From assembly GCA_027579435.1 (NCBI GenBank), contig JANBPK010000881.1, positions 1-64,000 of the forward strand: a stretch of 64,000 bases of DNA, given 5' to 3'. Positions 58,319-64,000 of this stretch are shown here, in pieces. The DNA is from Candolleomyces eurysporus (lineage: Eukaryota > Basidiomycota > Agaricomycetes > Agaricales > Psathyrellaceae). Position numbers and translations under genes: made by a program. Positions within the stretch are counted from its first letter, which is position 1. Each line of letters starts with the position of its first letter. A model generated the notes under the pieces. That model was not told the origin of the DNA. It made no database searches and worked only from the letters and a program-made list of their open reading frames with translations.

Positions 58319-60106
58319 TCACCCGCGTAGGCGGGACGATAACAACCTCATCTCCTTGTATACAATGCGCAACTGCTCAACGCACGTCCAGAAATCACGA
58401 AACGAGGAGGAAGGGTGTAGCCTGATTGAAGTCAACTTGGGGAAGCAGGTATCGATGAACTGGGCGATGGCTTGATACTCGAATGGGGAAAAAGGGTTTG
58501 ACGGTGGACGAACGTCGCAGATTTCGAGTTCAACTAATTCACTCGACTGGGCGTTGCGTAAACAGGATGTCGACGAGATGAGTTTGGATATTTCGTTGGA
58601 ATGGGAGGTGAGGGAAGAGTCGATAGCCAATCCGACGCATCGCAGAGAGGGCGCAAGGCTTGAGATGGAGACGAGGGAGTTTAGGCTTGCACTCTTGTCG
58701 AGCCATTTGCATGGGAGCACCAGCCTACGCAGACCCTCTCTTCCTCTCAGTATATTCTCCAACGACCTGTCTGCTGTGGAGAGGCGATCTTCCGAGCAGT
58801 CATCAACTTCGAGTCTCGAGACGTCGATAACGAAACCTTCTAGTTTGAGGTTTCCCATAAACCGCAAGATTCCGTCCGTGCCTATGCATGTTTTGGATTG
58901 AGTCTCCTTGAGAGTCACTCGCTTCAGATTCCGACATTTTGCGAGATTGAGGGCGGTCTGACATAAGTAGGATATAGAGATTGGGGAAATATGCAATGTT
59001 AAGGATGTGATGTGACGTGCCGCCGAGGTTCCTGAGACACATTGTGAGAGACGGAGTTGTGACGAATACAGGACAGAGAGTGAATGAAGGTTTGGGTATA
59101 GAGGTTCATCAGCGTTGGTTATTAAAACTTCGTTTACCCTCCGCTTCCAATTACCTTCGATTGCCCAATTGCCAAGAGGATCCAGCGGCACATGGAGGCT
59201 CAGGTGGAGAAGTCGATTGGCGCGTTTTCCGAGCTTTTTCAAAAAGAGTTTCGGAATGCTCTTGCTCTGTGGCAGGCGGATATCGAGTTTTTCGAGTTCC
59301 GGAAAGGAGAATGAAGTCTCCCAGAGGAGAGGTGGAACTTCCGCGGTATCGTGGCTCAGAGTCAAACGCTTGATTGAGCTGGCTCTGGAAGCCAGTAAAG
59401 GCAACCCAATCTGGTAGAACCATGGGCTGTCCAACGTTGATCCGGCGACTTCGACTGCTTGAAGCGCAGGGCAGGGCAACATCAGTCGAATTGCGAGCCC
59501 AGGCGGAAATGTGGTTGTCGTCGTTAACAATCGGATGGACTGCAGCGAGGGAAGGAGAGGAGCGCCACCCAGGACCTCGGAGACGTGGAGGTATACACTG
59601 GTGTCAACCTTGATCTCGACTTCCAAATCCATCCGTTCGGAAATCTCCAAGATCCGAACACGTTTTGCGTAGGCTGAGAAGGAAGTGCCAGCTAGGGAGG
59701 CAACATCTGTAACATTCTACAAAGAAACACTCATGTCATGCATATTTTTAGTGGGGTTCAATCAGATACTCACGTATGCGTCCTCAACCTTTTTTATAGA
59801 GGGTATGAGAAGGAGCAAGGGGATCAGAGATCCAAGACAGCTCCATAGGCAATCCAGCGCTGGATCTCGGAATCGCCTGCAGGTAAGGGCAACCTTCCGT
59901 AATTGCTGCTGTCCCTCTCTGATTTCTTGCACACTTGCTTCGTCGTGAACGGGCAGGATGATGCGAAATATCCGGGCCATAATCGTGTAATTGTGCAACA
60001 ACTCTTGGAGAGGCGGTAGGCGTAGGAGGGGTGCCGGAGGACCAGGCTCAGTGGTACAATGTGATACCGCTGTCGCAACGGTGTCGTCTCTGGGGAGTGC
60101 CGCCAT
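58319..60106 (-). CDS. F-box protein with leucine-rich C-terminal part, family member 5
   Basis: Two exons (59774-60106 and 58319-59716), 576 residues, intron in the family position. The F-box-like region is LRLPPLQELLHNYTIMARIF, then LRKVALTCRRFRDPALDCLW. Leucine-rich segments include LLHLSLHVPL and LHSLSVLYSSQL. The end is YQAIAQFIDTCFPKLTSIRL with DFWTCVEQLRIVYKEMRL. It is intact and free of Ns and serves here as reference for member 4. Its 3' end abuts the truncated membrane-protein relic, and its promoter side faces the repeated SET 3' flank. Confidence 0.87.
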
Positions 60107-60218
60107 AGGGAAGTGGTACAAAGAGGCCAAGATTAGCAGACGACAAGACGGATAGAGGACTAAATTGGGTTTGGCCACATGTCAATCCTCGTGGTGATGG
60201 TAGAGAGGTTGACATCCG

Positions 60219-60246
60219 CAGTGGTCAGCTGGTCGGTCCATATAAG
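60219..60246 (-). promoter_or_regulatory. F-box promoter block: TATA-like and GCTGACCACTG element
   Basis: Minus-strand CTTATATGG followed by CAGCTGACCACTG. It lies about 115-140 bases before the member 5 start codon and matches the block of member 4 almost exactly over 25 bases. Confidence 0.5.
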
Positions 60247-60591
60247 TCGCAAATACCAAAGAACATTCGAGAAAGATGACGCGTACGATGATTCGGCCAC
60301 TCCGTTTCGTGATGATGGTCGTTCGGGGCTTAATGCTTTACATTACTGTGATAACCTGGGTATTTGAACAAATGTCAGGCGTATGAGACTTTCGATATAA
60401 AATTTAGAAGCATGTGTAGCACAATGAACTATTAACCTTATGGACGAGGGGAGAAAACAGACTAATGAATTCATAATCAGAAAAAGTATCATCGCGCAAG
60501 AAGAACTTTCAACAAAACAAACTGAACTTAGCAGAGCATTGGACTCATCCTCGATTAGGGTCGATGAACTGTATGCGCGCCGGTCATGAGG

Positions 60592-60612
60592 GGTCACCGG
60601 TCACCGGTCACC
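60592..60612. repeat. Three tandem copies of GGTCACC
   Basis: GGTCACC three times in a row, inserted into the repeated SET 3' flank, where the other copies of the flank lack it. Confidence 0.6.
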
Positions 60613-60902
60613 ACCACCAAACCATTCTCCTCTCCTTCGACCGTTCGTTCCACCGTCCTACGTTCGTAGCATGAAATTTGGATTTGATAGACGTTGAATA
60701 TTAGATACTATTTTTCGTATGCAGGCATCAAGTGTCATGAAGTCATTGTCCTATCATAAAAAGTCCAAANGAGTCCAAAAGTCATCTACCCAAATTGTGA
60801 GTCGAGATTGTACATCAGTGCCGACAGAACAACAAGCAAAACGAAGACGACAAGAAATTTATCAAATTGGCAATGCTGGATACGCCAAGGACAATGACGT
60901 TG

Positions 60903-63163
<2,261 letters not shown>

Positions 63164-64000
63164 ATTGAAGGTTACAGGGTGAGAGGTACTGATGAAATTG
63201 TCGAACGGTCGGACGTCGTCTCTCAGCAAAGAGCCTGAGGAGAGGATGAACAAAAACGAGGAAAGGGCGGGCCTAGATATCGAAANGCGAGTCGCATTCC
63301 GGCTGTCCCCGACACACAGGGTATCACAGGAATATGGTAACCATGAGGCAAAGAGAGGGCTGTGGCGGGATGATGCAGAGGAATAAAACAGTCCCATTGG
63401 CTGGCGCTAATGAACAGAGCGCTCCATTCCGTTGGTTCCATTCAGTAGGTTAAACTCGGGGCAGGGGCATGCCTACAGACGACTTGCTTTGTCGATCAAA
63501 CATGGCCCGGTCAGGAGGATAGGCGCGATGACTACTCCTGGAAAAGGCTATGAGATGGCTTGTATTGGCCTGCCCATGAGCATCGAGGAGCTGTCCAGTT
63601 GCACATAGAGGAGAGCGAAGTTCATTTCAGCTGTCAGAAAGAACGTAAAAATGGCGGCGGGGAAAGCAGTATTGACTCGCCCTTCCAGGGTCCAATGTGG
63701 TACGCGTGTTGTAGCATTAGTATGTCTGCTAGCAGCCTCAGGGGAAAATTCATGCTGTCATCGAAGGTGGAGGAAAGGAAGAGCGAGAGCGCCGTCGCCA
63801 ACTGACACCTGGCAGAACTGGGCGTGAGAATGCTCTGACTGATAAGATAAGATTGACCTAAGCGCCAAAATCAGTCAGTCGGGCATGCCAGACCACTAGC
63901 TAGCTGCATCGATACTTTGAATAACCGTTCACTACTGTGGATGTTTGGACGAAGGACATGCGTTTCAGACTGTCGGTATGAAATGTGGAAGCATGTCGAG
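63164..64000. other. No intact gene seen; fragments of SET-unit flanks
   Basis: Upstream region of membrane-protein gene 4, with one N at 63286. At 63841 lies the double GATA site otherwise found before SET genes, and from about 63925 to the window edge the beginning of the SET 3' flank. The SET coding part expected between them is absent, which suggests a deleted copy. Confidence 0.5.
63841..63853 (+). promoter_or_regulatory. Double GATA site without a gene
   Basis: Exact GATAAGATAAGAT, as before the SET genes at 51519 and 54482, here followed within 100 bases by SET 3' flank sequence. Confidence 0.35.

Overview
This window reads as nuclear DNA of a filamentous basidiomycete, most likely Agaricomycetes. 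The genes are split by many short introns (about 45-80 nt, mostly GT...AG with GTRNGY donors). The families are typical of that group: DUF6534 seven-helix membrane proteins, F-box proteins with degenerate leucine-rich parts, SET/SMYD-like methyltransferases, glycine/threonine-rich single-pass membrane proteins with an SKG6/Mid2-like layout, and an FCY2-type purine-cytosine permease. I see no ribosomal RNA, CRISPR array, bacterial operon or intact transposase. The species cannot be named from the sequence.

Layout. 1-2.6 kb: GCCGGAAA-type short repeats around a tRNA-like (SINE-like) element. 2.6-4.7 kb: a DUF6534 membrane protein with microexons. 4.7-8.4 kb: no intact gene; possible decayed frames. 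8.5-17.6 kb: a tandem minus-strand array of nucleotidyltransferase-fold (NTase) genes (three full copies, two relics). 17.7-19.7 kb: purine-cytosine permease. 19.9-21.7 kb: a probably decayed glomulin-like gene. 23.4-24.6 kb: a secreted dienelactone hydrolase. 25-35 kb: three F-box genes with rearranged SET relics between the first two. 35.5-37.5 kb: a full-length but decayed SET gene. 38.3-41.8 kb: two membrane proteins of the SKG6-like type. 43-46.7 kb: two more NTase genes. 47.4-51.1 kb: two F-box genes. 51.7-56.9 kb: two tandem SET genes. 57.5-63.2 kb: a truncated membrane-protein relic, a fifth GCTGACC-type F-box gene and a long Gly-Thr-rich membrane protein.

The window is dominated by gene families duplicated and decaying locally: NTase (5 full genes, 2 relics), F-box (5 of one kind, 1 of another), SET (2 genes, at least 3 relic pieces) and membrane proteins (3 genes, 1 relic). 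Members share promoter blocks as well as coding sequence, so units were copied together with their regulation. The observation most worth a second look is that each NTase protein is itself an internal duplication. A degenerate N-terminal NTase domain is followed by an NTase domain that keeps the catalytic motif in three copies, and the two introns sit at equivalent positions in the two halves. In the 43-46.7 kb pair the second domain has also lost its first metal-binding Asp.

Technical note: isolated single Ns next to homopolymers (18780, 38643, 41071, 46326, 50348, 50548, 52183) behave as extra bases. Ignoring each one restores the reading frame, so these are probably assembly marks, not mutations. 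Exon coordinates below were worked out by hand from splice signals and comparison among copies.
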